A DNA stretch of 64,000 nucleotides from Lentzea aerocolonigenes (lineage in GTDB: Bacteria; Actinomycetota; Actinomycetes; Mycobacteriales; Pseudonocardiaceae), in the NCBI RefSeq assembly GCF_000974445.1, contig NZ_BBOJ01000027.1, positions 1 to 64,000 on the forward strand, read 5' to 3'. Under the pieces are notes generated by a model, which made no database searches, was not told the origin of the DNA, and worked only from the letters and a program-made list of their open reading frames with translations. Shown piece after piece: positions 34,120 through 43,254 of this stretch (within the stretch, counting starts at the first letter, position 1; each line of letters starts with the position of its first letter). The translations under genes and the position numbers were made by a program.

Positions 34120-35192
34120 GCGTCGCCCTGGGAGTTGTGCCCGGCCCAGTTCGCCGGTGTGGCTTCGAAGTTCACGTCCTTGATGGTCCTGTCGGCGCCC
34201 GCGTCCAGCAGGATGCGGATGACCGGCAGGTGGCCGCGTTCGGCCGCGAGGTGCAGCGCCGTGACGCCCTCGCCGTGCATGGGACCGCCGAAACCGGTGC
34301 GCTGGTTGGGATTCGCGCCCAGGTCCAGGAGGGTCCGCGTCGCGTTCTCCAGGCCGCACCACGCCGCCCACGCGAGCGCTGTGCCGCGGTAGACGTCCGC
34401 GTCGATCCTGGCGCCGCGCTTGAGCAGGTCGCCGAAGACCTCGACGCGGTCGTTGCGGGCGGCCCACGACAACGCCTCGTCGAGAACTTCCTGCGGGTCG
34501 TCGGTCGGCCACCAGCGCGGGAAACCGCTGTGCGGCCGGTAGTAGCCGCGTTTCGCCTCCGGTTCGGTGGCGAGGTCGAGGTTGCCGAGACCGGCCGCCG
34601 TGCGCAGGTTCGGCGGGTGCACGCCCAGCAGTTCCGCGGTTTCCCTGTTGCCCCAGAACAACGCGACCGTGAGCGGTGTGCCGCCCTCGCCGCGTGCCTC
34701 CAGATCTGTTCGTGCGCCTGCGTTGAGCAGAAGTTCGGCCATCTGCGGGAGGTTCGCGTACGCGGCCTGGTGCAACGCCGTCCAGCCGTGGACGTTCTGG
34801 TGGTTGACGTCCGCGCCGTCGCTCAGCAGCACCTCGACCAGGCGTTCGTCGCACTTGGCCGCGGCGAGCCCGAGCAGGTCGTTCCCGTTGGTACCACTGG
34901 CTTTCACGAGCCACGGATCGCGCGTGATGATCGCCTTGAGCTCACCGGCGTTCTGCATCTCGATGGCCTGGTAGGCGCGGGCGAACGGACGCGGCTTGCG
35001 GATGTGCGCCTTGAACGCCTTCCAGTCCGCACACCCGTGGGCCTGGGCGAGGACGGTGTGCGCGCCCTCCTCCGTCAGCGGAACGTCGTCGAACACCTCG
35101 AGTGCGCCCGGCACGCCGTCCCACGCGGAGGCGAGCAGTCCCCTGGCTCGTTCCTCGTAGTACTCGACGTCGTCGCGAAACGGGTGCCACAT
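34098..35192 (-). CDS. Ankyrin-repeat protein
   Basis: 364 residues. At least five ankyrin repeats, for example GWTALHQAAYANLPQMAELL and GVTALHLAAERGHLPVIRILL, with an N-terminal helical region of unknown type. Likely a cytoplasmic binding protein. Start ATG at 35192 lies ten bases from the GbsR stop; TAGCGT, which includes that stop codon, could act as a -10 for a leaderless transcript. Overlaps ctaA by 22 bases. Confidence 0.85.
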   Translation of the reverse strand: MWHPFRDDVEYYEERARGLLASAWDGVPGALEVFDDVPLTEEGAHTVLAQAHGCADWKAFKAHIRKPRPFARAYQAIEMQNAGELKAIITRDPWLVKASGTNGNDLLGLAAAKCDERLVEVLLSDGADVNHQNVHGWTALHQAAYANLPQMAELLLNAGARTDLEARGEGGTPLTVALFWGNRETAELLGVHPPNLRTAAGLGNLDLATEPEAKRGYYRPHSGFPRWWPTDDPQEVLDEALSWAARNDRVEVFGDLLKRGARIDADVYRGTALAWAAWCGLENATRTLLDLGANPNQRTGFGGPMHGEGVTALHLAAERGHLPVIRILLDAGADRTIKDVNFEATPANWAGHNSQGDAQALLSA

Positions 35193-35202
35193 GGCACCCA
35201 CG

Positions 35203-35667
35203 CTACTTCGGTGACGCGGGCCTGCGCTCCCACAAAGCGGGAAGTTCCTCTGAGAGCCAACCGTAGAGGTGGTCGACGGTCCGCAGCCGCATCGCACGCT
35301 CCGGGTCGCCGCTGAGCAGCCGCATGCCGTCGTCGGTCAGCGTCTGGACACTGGCGATCGCCCTGAGCTTGCGCTGCACGAACTCCGACCAGGCCTTCTC
35401 GTTGATCCGGTACTCGGCGGCCTGCCTGCCGCGCCGGGTCCGCTTGGTCACCAGGCCGACGTTGACGAGGTACTTCAGGTTCGTGCTGATCGACCCGCTG
35501 CTGGCCTCCAGCTCCTGGGAGAGCTCGGCGGCGGTGCGTTCGACCGGCTGGCAGACCAGCAGGTAGCCGAGGATGCGGCCGCCGATCAGCGGAATGCCCT
35601 CCTCGGCGAAGTGCGCCGCGAACCGCTCGATCCAGGCGGACAGCCGGGTTTCCCTGCCCACGCTCAT
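35203..35667 (-). CDS. GbsR/MarR-type regulator
   Basis: 154 residues. Winged helix TAAELSQELEASSGSISTNLKYL with a beta-wing rich in Arg (KRTRRGRQAAEYRI). GbsR-like proteins often control osmolyte transport, but no such genes are here. TCAGTG and CACTGA half-sites 15 bases apart lie just upstream (35668-35695) and may be its operator. Confidence 0.85.
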   Translation of the reverse strand: MSVGRETRLSAWIERFAAHFAEEGIPLIGGRILGYLLVCQPVERTAAELSQELEASSGSISTNLKYLVNVGLVTKRTRRGRQAAEYRINEKAWSEFVQRKLRAIASVQTLTDDGMRLLSGDPERAMRLRTVDHLYGWLSEELPALWERRPASPK

Positions 35668-35714
35668 CTCAGTGATCCCTTTCGGTCGACACTGAAACTA
35701 TCGTAGCGATCTTG

Positions 35715-36458
35715 TCAACGGACTCGCCGGGACCAGTCCGCGCCGGACTCCCACAGCCGCTCGGCCTCGTCGGCGAAGTGCCGGTACCAGGGCGCGTCCT
35801 CCTTCGACAGCACCACGATCGGCCCCGCCTCGCCCTCCGGGTGGAACTCGTAGTGCTGCACGCAGACGATCCCGTTCGGCCTCTGCACGTCGAGGCAGTT
35901 GAAGCCCGCGGACGGAATGCTCGACAGCACCCTGATCTCCAGCCGGCCGCCGTGCCGCTCCCGCACCGCGGTGAGGTCGTCCAGCGTCGTCCGGATCCTG
36001 GCGCGCAGCTGCTCGACGCCCTGCGGGTGCGACCGGTGGCGGTCGGCGGTCATCATCAGCGCCTCGTCGGCTGGGTCGAGCACCAGCACCCGCACGCGCC
36101 CACCGGATTTGAGGATGCCCGGCAGGTCGGTGCGCATGCCCTGCACGGTCCTGGTCATGGTCAGTCCGACGAGGAGGACGTCGGACGCGGCGGCGCGGCG
36201 GTCGATCAGGTCCGGAGGGAACTCTGCTCGTAGCACGACCGACCCCGCCCGTGCCCGGTTGATCTGCTGGGTCAGCTTCCTCGACTTGATCTGCGAGAAC
36301 GCAAGGATGGCCAGCAGCGCGAGCACAGCGGACGCGAGTTTGTCGAGGCCGACGAGCCCCGTGATGCCCAGCAAGGTGAAGACGAGACCGACCAGCGCCA
36401 GGAGGTAGAGGTCGAGGTTGTCGTCCGCGACGAAGGCCCGCACCCGTTTGATCCACAC
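35715..36458 (-). CDS. Membrane-anchored PLD-like protein without HKD motif
   Basis: 247 residues. Two membrane helices at residues 15-55, then a soluble domain with VRVLVLDPADEALMM and a late YEFHPEGEAGPIVVLSKED then WYRHFADEAERLW, resembling the fold of phospholipase-D-like and DUF5919 domains. The catalytic HxK motif is not seen, so it may bind rather than cleave. GTG at 36458 lies ten bases after the DUF397 gene. A similar layout is found at 52.7 kb. Confidence 0.6.
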   Translation of the reverse strand: MWIKRVRAFVADDNLDLYLLALVGLVFTLLGITGLVGLDKLASAVLALLAILAFSQIKSRKLTQQINRARAGSVVLRAEFPPDLIDRRAAASDVLLVGLTMTRTVQGMRTDLPGILKSGGRVRVLVLDPADEALMMTADRHRSHPQGVEQLRARIRTTLDDLTAVRERHGGRLEIRVLSSIPSAGFNCLDVQRPNGIVCVQHYEFHPEGEAGPIVVLSKEDAPWYRHFADEAERLWESGADWSRRVR

Positions 36459-36468
36459 GGGTGGCAGG

Positions 36469-36630
36469 TTACGGCTGGAGCTTCACCTCGGTCAGGAAGA
36501 TCGACCAGGATTCCGCCGCCACCGGCAGGTGGGTGGCCGGTGCCTTGCTGTCCCGGATGCCGACGCCGCGTCCGACCTCCACGCAGTTGTCGGCGGTGCC
36601 GCTGTAGCTGCTTTTGCGCCAGTTGGTCAT
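36469..36630 (-). CDS. DUF397 small protein
   Basis: 53 residues: it starts MTNWRKSSYSGTADNCVEV, contains VGIRDSKAP and ends in the WSIFLTEVK-like segment, the full DUF397 pattern. In actinomycetes DUF397 proteins pair with upstream XRE/DUF5753 regulators and are thought to modulate them. ATG at 36630 overlaps the regulator stop (ATGA). Confidence 0.92.
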   Translation of the reverse strand: MTNWRKSSYSGTADNCVEVGRGVGIRDSKAPATHLPVAAESWSIFLTEVKLQP

Positions 36631-37463
36631 TGGAGGCCCTCCAAGATGTTGTCGATCACCGCCCTCGATTCTTCCCGATTCAGGGCAACGGCTGCGAGCC
36701 GCTTCACCCTGTCCTCGTACAGTGCGACTGTTTCCTTGTCGTCGAAGAACAAACCGCAGTTCAGGGTGTCCAGGAAGACGAGCGGCGGGTACTTCGGGAA
36801 CTTCATCACCCGGAAGTCGCCGGCAATGCCCGCGTGCGCGCCGACCGACCTCGGGATCACGTGGAAGTTGATGTACTGGCGCACCGACATCCGCAGCAGG
36901 TGGGCCAACTGCTCACGCCACACCTCCTCGCCACCCACCGGCAGCCACAAGGCCTGCTCGTGCACGTAGAAGGTGAACGTCCGACCCGGCCTGAGGATCT
37001 CAGCACGTGCGATCCTGGCCGCCGCGACCTTCGGAACGTCCTCCGCCTCGACAGGCGAGGCTTCGGTGACGATGTAGGCGTACTCGGGAGTTTGAAGCAG
37101 GCCCGGCACCACGATCATCGACCACGCGACGATCTCCGTGGACTCCTTCTCGTGGTTGATGAGCGTGCGCACCTGGTCCGGAACGCCGTCCTCGGGGAAC
37201 AGGATGAATCCCTTCTCCCCCGCCTCCAGGAACAACGCCAGCAGGTGCTTCCTCTCCCCGAGCGGAAGCCGGCAGTAGGCGAGCAGCACCTCGACCTCGT
37301 GCAGGTCGATGCCGCCTTTGCCGTTGACCGCGTCGGAGATCTTCGACTCGTCCCAGTCCAGCTCTTCTGCGAGTTTGCGTTGCGTCAGACCGGTTTTGGC
37401 GATGGCTGCGCGAAGACCGTTGCCGAACTCGCGGCCCACGACGTTCGACTCTCTTTTGGGCAT
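36627..37463 (-). CDS. XRE-family regulator with DUF5753 domain
   Basis: 278 residues. N-terminal helix-turn-helix (LTQRKLAEELDWDESKISDAVNG) and a C-terminal DUF5753 ligand-like domain (VPGLLQTPEYA to FLDTLN). This is the WhiJ/Scr1-like type of developmental regulator. TAGCTT at 37470-37475 is six bases from the ATG, suggesting leaderless transcription. First gene of a probable five-gene minus-strand run down to the ankyrin gene. Confidence 0.92.
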   Translation of the reverse strand: MPKRESNVVGREFGNGLRAAIAKTGLTQRKLAEELDWDESKISDAVNGKGGIDLHEVEVLLAYCRLPLGERKHLLALFLEAGEKGFILFPEDGVPDQVRTLINHEKESTEIVAWSMIVVPGLLQTPEYAYIVTEASPVEAEDVPKVAAARIARAEILRPGRTFTFYVHEQALWLPVGGEEVWREQLAHLLRMSVRQYINFHVIPRSVGAHAGIAGDFRVMKFPKYPPLVFLDTLNCGLFFDDKETVALYEDRVKRLAAVALNREESRAVIDNILEGLQ

Positions 37464-37589
37464 GCGGAAAAGCTAGGAGGCCGGAACCCTCAGCTCTATC
37501 GTTTCAGCTCAAAAAGCCCTGAAAGAGGCAGGCATGGAACAGCTCCAAGCTGGTCAGCAGGCGGGAACACCCGGAACTGCCCGGCTCGT

Positions 37590-38156
37590 TCAGCGACGAG
37601 GCTTGTGGAGATCGGCAGGGTCGAACGTGACCGAGATCGTGCCCGCGACGAGCACTGACTGCTGGCTGCCCGGCGTCAACGTCACGACGTCCGAGTAGAC
37701 GCCGTCATTCAGCCGATGGCAGTAGATGACCGGACCTTCCACACCGTCGAGCTCGACTCGCCAGTACGCGGGCACGCCGGCCGCGGCCAGAGCTGCGGGC
37801 TTTTCCAGGCGATCGCTCTTCTTCGTGGACGGGCTGACGATCTCGACCACCAGCGCGACGTTCGCGACGTCGACGGACACGGTCTCAACGCGCTCAGTCG
37901 ACACCACCACGTCCGGGATGTAACCGAAGTGCTCGCTGACCCGGACGCCAACGGCAGTGACCGCTTCCATCCCCTCGGAGAAGACAGCGTCGTCGAGAAT
38001 CCGCACCAGCCTGTCGCCCACCCGCTGATGCTTGTACGCCGGGGCGGGGGTCACCACGAACCGCCCGTCGACCAGTTCGATGCGACGGCCTTCTTGGGGG
38101 TCAAGACTCTCCCAGTCGTCCAGGGTGTAACCGTCCAGACGCCGCGCAGTGGTCAT
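37590..38156 (-). CDS. Uma2-family (DUF820) putative endonuclease
   Basis: 188 residues. The PD-(D/E)xK core appears as YIPDVVVS followed by ALVVEIVSPSTKKSD; RIELVDGRF is the usual first motif. The family is abundant in actinomycetes and cyanobacteria and its role is not established. ATG at 38156 has GTGAGG upstream. Confidence 0.85.
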   Translation of the reverse strand: MTTARRLDGYTLDDWESLDPQEGRRIELVDGRFVVTPAPAYKHQRVGDRLVRILDDAVFSEGMEAVTAVGVRVSEHFGYIPDVVVSTERVETVSVDVANVALVVEIVSPSTKKSDRLEKPAALAAAGVPAYWRVELDGVEGPVIYCHRLNDGVYSDVVTLTPGSQQSVLVAGTISVTFDPADLHKPRR

Positions 38157-38271
38157 TGCCTCACCCCTTGCCTGGCTCTCTGACTCCGGTCGACCCACAG
38201 TTTCAGTGTTGCACGTGCGGCCGCCATCGCCACAGAGACGACGACCACCGGTGCACACGCTAGGAGGACGA

Positions 38272-38300
38272 CGGCCCCGAGCACCACTCGCTCGGGGCCG
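38272..38300. terminator. Strong hairpin downstream of the conservon
   Basis: CGGCCCCGAGC and GCTCGGGGCCG are perfect 11-base arms around ACCACTC. A second small hairpin (CTTGGAG/CTCCAAG, 38322-38338) begins at the cvnD stop. Neither has a U-tract, so termination would be of the tract-less kind seen in actinomycetes. Confidence 0.5.
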
Positions 38301-38338
38301 AACAACCGGAAAGAGCTACCCCTTGGAGGAGCTCCAAG

Positions 38339-38956
38339 TCAGCAGACAGGCGCGAGCGGCGTCGTCTCGTCGGGCCCCGGCCGGCGGCGCCACCGGTCCA
38401 GCTTGGCGTGTTCCGTCAGCGAGATCAGCGTCTCCCGCACGGAGAGCCGCACGCGCGGATCGCAGTTCACCACCGGAACGTCGCGGCCGATGCCCATTCC
38501 GTGGATGATCGCCTTCACGTCCGACCGGACAGACGCGTGCACGTTGTTCAACGCCAGCACGTACGGGATCCGATGGTCCTCGAAGTACCTCATCGCGTCC
38601 ACGGAGTCCGCGGGGCGCATCACGTCGAACAGCACCACGGCACCGACGGCGCCGCGCACGACGTCGTTCCAGCCGGCGCGCGGGTCCTGCCACTGCGGGG
38701 CCACGAACAGGTGCAGCGCGAGGCCGGGGTCGAGCCACACCCGGCCGAACTGGATGCGCACCAGCTCGGTGACCAGGCCCGCGCGCTCCGGTGGGAGCGC
38801 GGTCATGGTCAGCAGATCGTTCTCGATGATCGACCTGATGAAGGTGCTCTTGCCGACGCCGAAGCCACCTGCGACGACGATCTTGGCCGAAGTCAGCTCC
38901 CGACCAGGCGGCCCAGGGGGCCCGAAGTCGGGAAATCTAGAGCCGACGTAGTCCAC
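38339..38956 (-). CDS. cvnD: Conservon small GTPase CvnD
   Basis: 205 residues. P-loop GGFGVGKST at about residues 30-38 and LALNNVHA in place of the NKxD motif. Conservon GTPases work with a roadblock protein and a sensor-kinase-like protein at the membrane. GTG at 38956 lies within the cvnC end (20-base overlap). Last gene of the four-gene set. Confidence 0.92.
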   Translation of the reverse strand: MDYVGSRFPDFGPPGPPGRELTSAKIVVAGGFGVGKSTFIRSIIENDLLTMTALPPERAGLVTELVRIQFGRVWLDPGLALHLFVAPQWQDPRAGWNDVVRGAVGAVVLFDVMRPADSVDAMRYFEDHRIPYVLALNNVHASVRSDVKAIIHGMGIGRDVPVVNCDPRVRLSVRETLISLTEHAKLDRWRRRPGPDETTPLAPVC

Positions 38957-39485
38957 TCAGCACTCTCTCCATCAACCCGAGGTCCGGCGTGTCACCGCCT
39001 GCGGAAGCGGTCTGGTGCACGTCCACCAGACCTCGTTCCGCCATGTCGCCGAGCAGCACCTTGACGACTCCGAGCGGGAGCCGCATCAGCGCGGCCACTT
39101 CCGCGACGGATCGCGGCGAGCGGCACAACTCGACGACGTGTTGGTGCTCAGCCTGCAAGATACCTGCAGACTGCCGACTCTGATCATTGGCGGAGACAAG
39201 TGTCTCGATCTCGAGGTTGATGTTCGACCGAGTGCGCCCTCCCGTCCAGGCATATGCACGAACGATCGAGGCGTCCTCGGGCTCACGGACAGTGGGCTCG
39301 AAGGTCGCAACACCAACCTCTTGCGGTACAACGGGAGTTGCTTCCCGCTCTGGCACCGGGGCGGACGTGCGCGCTCGTTTGCGGCCCGAGTCCAGGGAAA
39401 ACCCGTTCATCAGGTCGGCGAACGTCTGTTCGGCGGGCGGCTGGGCCCGCCTGCGTCGTCGGTGCGCGTCAGCGGCCGAACTCAT
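38937..39485 (-). CDS. cvnC: Conservon DUF742 protein CvnC
   Basis: 182 residues. Charged N-terminus, then VRAYAWTGGRTRS and LEIETLVS leading into a winged-helix-like DUF742 domain (SVAEVAALMRLPLGVVKVLLGDMAERGLV). Cytoplasmic partner in the conservon complex. Starts two bases before the cvnB stop region. Confidence 0.92.
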   Translation of the reverse strand: MSSAADAHRRRRRAQPPAEQTFADLMNGFSLDSGRKRARTSAPVPEREATPVVPQEVGVATFEPTVREPEDASIVRAYAWTGGRTRSNINLEIETLVSANDQSRQSAGILQAEHQHVVELCRSPRSVAEVAALMRLPLGVVKVLLGDMAERGLVDVHQTASAGGDTPDLGLMERVLSGLRRL

Positions 39486-39487
39486 GA

Positions 39488-39907
39488 TCACCTCACGCTG
39501 TGCAGCTGAGCTCGCAGTTCGGGAGTGAGGATCTGGCCCACCTGGTCGACGACCACGGTCATCTCGTAGGCCACTTGGCCGACGTCGCTGTCGGGGGCGG
39601 CGAGAACCGCCAAACAAGACCCGTCTCGAATGGACATGAGAAGCATGATCCCGTAGTCCATCTCGATCACCGTGCGCAACACTCCGCCACCCTCGAAACA
39701 CCGCGAGGCGCTCGTCGTGAGCGCCGCGACACCCGATGCGATGGCGGCGAGCTGTTCCGCGCGGTCCGGCGGAAGGCCTGTCGACTTCGTGAGGAGCAGA
39801 CCGTCCACCGAGATCACGATCGCGTGCGCGACACCGGGCACGCGATCGGTGAAGTTCGTGATGAGCCAGCCGAACTGGTCAACCTGGCGCGACTGCGGCG
39901 TGCTCAT
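39488..39907 (-). CDS. cvnB: Conservon roadblock/LC7 protein CvnB
   Basis: 139 residues with the roadblock fold: FTDRVPGVAHAIVISVDGLLL and later YGIMLLMSIRDGSCLAVLAAPDSDVGQVAYEM. Acts as regulator of the CvnD GTPase. ATG overlaps the cvnA stop (ATGA). Confidence 0.94.
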   Translation of the reverse strand: MSTPQSRQVDQFGWLITNFTDRVPGVAHAIVISVDGLLLTKSTGLPPDRAEQLAAIASGVAALTTSASRCFEGGGVLRTVIEMDYGIMLLMSIRDGSCLAVLAAPDSDVGQVAYEMTVVVDQVGQILTPELRAQLHSVR

Positions 39908-42510
39908 GTCTTCTCCCCGTTGTGCTGGCCGTTCCCCTGGCCGTTTCCGTTCCCGTTGCCTCCCAGCGGGGCCTGGCGCAGGCCTGTCTGGTAGCTCGCG
40001 AGGAAGCCTCGTGCTCGTTCCGGATCGCGCTTCGGGCCGGCGGCAGGGCGGGTGCCGTTCTCGGGACGTGCGGCGAGGTCGGGGAGCAGATTCTTACGCG
40101 GCGCGCGTTTCGGCAACCCGGCATCGGTCTCGCCGGCGTCCGTGGCGGGGTCGCCGGCCTGTTCCCAGACCGTTCCGCCGGGCTTCTTGCCGAACCACGA
40201 CGCCACTACGGACGGTGACGACGCAGGTGGGGACGATTGGTCACCGTTGACCGGTTCGTCCTGGACGGCGCCACCTGAGAACCAGGAGGACGTCGTCTCG
40301 TTCGGTGTCTCAACAGGCACGGGTTTCGGGGCGGCGACGGGCTCCGGGCGCGGGTTGCGCTGCTGCGGTGCCTCGTCGATCGCCGCGCCGCGGAACGAGG
40401 TCCACTCTGCCGACTCTCGAGGGTGCTCGATGGCCGGTGCGGGCGCGGGCGGTGGTGCCAGGTTCGGGGTCTTCACGACGACGTGCGGTTGCTTGGCGAG
40501 AGCGGGCTTCGGCTGCGGCAGCGCGGCGTGCCGCGGCTGGGCGGGCGCGGGAGCCTCCTCCTGCGCACGCACGAGCTCCGAGGGCACGAGCACGAACGCC
40601 CGCAGGCCCTCACGGCCCTCTCCGGGGGCGCGCAGCCGGACCGTGATGCCGTGACGGCCGGCGAGGCGACCGACGACGAAGAGGCCCATCTGGCGCGAAA
40701 CCGGCACATCATCCTCTGTACCAGAGGAAAGACGTTCGTTGGCCTCGGTCAGCTCGGCGGGGCCCATGCCGATGCCCTGGCCGGCGACCTCGACCAGCAC
40801 GGAACCCTGCTGGTCGATCCGCGAGCCGATCATGACCTGCGTGCTGGGCGCGGAGAACGCGGTGGCGTTGTCCAGCAGCTCCGCGACGAGGCGGACGAGG
40901 TCGCTGGCCGCATAGCCGACGATCTCCACCGACGGGGTCGACTTCACCACGACGCGCTGGTAGTGCTCGATCTCCGACGCGGCGGCGCGCAGCACGTCGG
41001 CCAGCGGGACCGGCTGGTGGAACCGGCGCGCGACGTCGGTGCCGGACAGCACCATGAGGTTCTCGTTGTTGCGGCGCATGCGCGTCGCGAGGTGGTCGAG
41101 CTTGAAGAGGTTGGCGAGCTGCTCGGGGTTCTCCTCGTGGCGCTCCAGCTCCTCCATGAGCTTGAGCTGGCGTTCGACGAGCCCCTGTGAGCGGCGCGAC
41201 AGGTTGACGAAGATGTTCTTCATGCCCGACCGCAGCGACGACTGCTCGACGGCGGAACGGATCGCCATCTCGTGCACGGCGTCGAACGCGCGCGCCAGCT
41301 GGCCGAACTCCTCGACGGTGTGCACGGGCACCGGTTCGATCTCGGTGTCCGGCTTGCGGTCGGCGCGGATCGCCGCGACGACCTCCGGGAGGTGGTGGTG
41401 CGCCACGTCGAGCGCGGAGTGCCGCAGCTCGGACAGCGACCGCAGCAGGTAGCGGCCGATGACGAAGCCGAGCGTGCCGGCGATCAGCAGCATCGCGAGC
41501 AGGATGACCGCGGCGGCGCCCGCCTTGTTGGACGTGTCGTCCTGGAGCGCGGCGGCGGAGTTCGCGAGCTCGTCCTGCAGCTGGCGGACGACCTGTTCCA
41601 TCAGCCGGATGGTGGTGCCGGACGCCTTGTTCCAGTCCTCGACGGCGATGCCGAACGAGGGCGGCGGCTTGGGCTGCCCGGCGCGCGTGGCCGGCGCGGG
41701 GACGCCGTCGGGCTGGGTGAGCGCGCGTTCGACGAGCGCGGTGCGGTTCGCGACGACGGCACCGGTCACGGTCTGGTCGTAGGCGCGGCGCTGTTCGGTC
41801 GTGCCGACGGCCTGGAAGTCGCTGAGGCGGTCCTGGAGCCGGATGTCGGACTGTTCCAGCACGCGGACCTCGGGGCCGAGCAGCTTGGTCCGGCCGATCC
41901 CGGCCAGGACGACCGCGTGCTGCAGCGAGACCTGCTCCTGCGCGATGACCATGTTGTGCAGCGCGAGCGCGGTGCCCGCGATGGCCTCGTCGCCGAACTG
42001 GCTGATGAGCGCCTGTTCGAAGTCCAGCAACGACTTCACGACCGCGGTGTAGCCGGTGGTGCCGCCGGACGGGTCGCCGCCGTCGCCGCCCTGCGCGACC
42101 TTCTCCCGCAGGTTCTTCAACGTCTCCAGCTGGCCGCCGAGCTCGTTGAAGCGGTTGCGCGCGACGTCGCTCAGGCCCTCGGTGCGGTCGACGCGGCGGC
42201 GCACGGTCGCCGCGGCGTTGTCGGTGGCGCTGATCTGGTTCTGGTAGGCGCCCACGCCGGAACCGCTGGTCGTGCTCTGCGCGGCGAGCGTGCGTTCCTG
42301 CTGGACGCTGGAGATCAAAGGCGCGAGATCCGACCGGAGCCGGACGAGACCCTGCATCTGCACGTAGTTGTTCGACCGGTCGACGTAACCGGAGATCTGC
42401 AGTGCGCCCGCGCCCACGGCCACCGCGACGGGCACCAGGAGCACCACACCGAGCTTGACCGGGAGGCGCCAGTTGCGCCAGTCGCTGATCTTTCTCCACT
42501 CGACATTCAC
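39904..42510 (-). CDS. cvnA: Conservon sensor kinase-like protein CvnA (NIT-HAMP-HATPase)
   Basis: 868 residues. Helix at about 18-38, an extracytoplasmic nitrate/nitrite-sensing-like domain to about 335, second helix about 340-360, HAMP, a dimer region with NIFVNLSRRSQ and LFKLDHLATRMRRNNENLMVL, and an ATPase domain with LLDNATAFSAP. The last 230 residues are Pro/Ala-rich and end in an Asn-Gly repeat (GNGNGNGQGNGQ). GTG at 42510 has GGGGAT nine bases upstream. It should pass a signal to CvnB/CvnD; true kinase activity is uncertain because no standard His box is seen. Confidence 0.92.
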   Translation of the reverse strand: MNVEWRKISDWRNWRLPVKLGVVLLVPVAVAVGAGALQISGYVDRSNNYVQMQGLVRLRSDLAPLISSVQQERTLAAQSTTSGSGVGAYQNQISATDNAAATVRRRVDRTEGLSDVARNRFNELGGQLETLKNLREKVAQGGDGGDPSGGTTGYTAVVKSLLDFEQALISQFGDEAIAGTALALHNMVIAQEQVSLQHAVVLAGIGRTKLLGPEVRVLEQSDIRLQDRLSDFQAVGTTEQRRAYDQTVTGAVVANRTALVERALTQPDGVPAPATRAGQPKPPPSFGIAVEDWNKASGTTIRLMEQVVRQLQDELANSAAALQDDTSNKAGAAAVILLAMLLIAGTLGFVIGRYLLRSLSELRHSALDVAHHHLPEVVAAIRADRKPDTEIEPVPVHTVEEFGQLARAFDAVHEMAIRSAVEQSSLRSGMKNIFVNLSRRSQGLVERQLKLMEELERHEENPEQLANLFKLDHLATRMRRNNENLMVLSGTDVARRFHQPVPLADVLRAAASEIEHYQRVVVKSTPSVEIVGYAASDLVRLVAELLDNATAFSAPSTQVMIGSRIDQQGSVLVEVAGQGIGMGPAELTEANERLSSGTEDDVPVSRQMGLFVVGRLAGRHGITVRLRAPGEGREGLRAFVLVPSELVRAQEEAPAPAQPRHAALPQPKPALAKQPHVVVKTPNLAPPPAPAPAIEHPRESAEWTSFRGAAIDEAPQQRNPRPEPVAAPKPVPVETPNETTSSWFSGGAVQDEPVNGDQSSPPASSPSVVASWFGKKPGGTVWEQAGDPATDAGETDAGLPKRAPRKNLLPDLAARPENGTRPAAGPKRDPERARGFLASYQTGLRQAPLGGNGNGNGQGNGQHNGEKT

Positions 42511-42693
42511 GAAATGATCCCCAAGGCGCGCTCGAAGTGCCCCACTATCGGCTACCTCCTGGCCTGGTGAATCCCCGCGACTTGAGTCACCCGCAGCTCG
42601 ATATCCAGATCGGCCGTATCGGGTGTTAGCGGATAGTAGGCCAGAGAGCGTGACGCGACAACGACCTCGGGCGTGCACGACTGATCACCCACC

Positions 42694-42724
42694 GTGACAG
42701 CCCACCCCTTGGGGTGGTCGTCAC
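42694..42724. promoter_or_regulatory. Palindrome in the cvn/actP divergent gap
   Basis: CCACCCC-TT-GGGGTGG (42702-42717) is flanked by GTGAC and GTCAC, giving nested symmetry over 31 bp. The 333-bp gap 42511-42843 holds the divergent promoters of the conservon and the acetate transporter; apart from this site I see no clear -10 or other element there. Confidence 0.45.
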
Positions 42725-42843
42725 AGCTCAGGGGATTGACTCGTCGCCACGCGTGGTTACGCTTGCGCCTCCCACCCCCGGATCGGACGCGCCCTGTGCG
42801 CGAAGCCTCGCCGGGCACTCCCCGTAACGAATGCGAGCGGTTG

Positions 42844-43254
42844 ATGACGAAGGCGCTGCCCTCCGTGTCACGCCCGGCCACCCCCGGTTTCGCCACCTTT
42901 GCAGAACCTCATCACTCATTGCTCATAGATGGTGACGGTGAGCCGGACTTCGGTGCCATCCAAACGAATGAGGAATTTCTCGCGCTGAAGCGCCGGGTGA
43001 CGCGATTTATTCTCCCCGCAACGCTGCTGTTCCTCACCTGGTACGTCACCTTCGTATTGCTTTCGGCCTACGCCGCGGACTTCATGCGCACTCCTCTGTT
43101 CGGAACAGTGAACGTGGGCCTGACGATGGGATTTCTCCAGATCGTCACGACGATCGTGATCACAATGGCGTACGCCCGTTACTCCAAGAGGAGGCTCGAC
43201 CCGCAGGTCGAGAAGGTGCGCGCGCTGGCCGAAACCGATGAGGAGCTCGCGTGA
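42844..43254 (+). CDS. DUF485 membrane protein
   Basis: 136 residues, with about 50 N-terminal residues of low complexity and then two membrane helices (FILPATLLFLTWYVTFVLL and the FLQIVTTIVITMAY segment). DUF485 proteins accompany ActP-type acetate symporters. The ATG at 42844 is uncertain because no good ribosome site precedes it. Overlaps actP (GTGA). Confidence 0.82.
   Translation: MTKALPSVSRPATPGFATFAEPHHSLLIDGDGEPDFGAIQTNEEFLALKRRVTRFILPATLLFLTWYVTFVLLSAYAADFMRTPLFGTVNVGLTMGFLQIVTTIVITMAYARYSKRRLDPQVEKVRALAETDEELA

Noticed and set aside
38272..38338. CRISPR-like repeats
   Set aside because: The region contains two unrelated hairpins, not regularly spaced direct repeats. No CRISPR array or cas gene was seen in the window.
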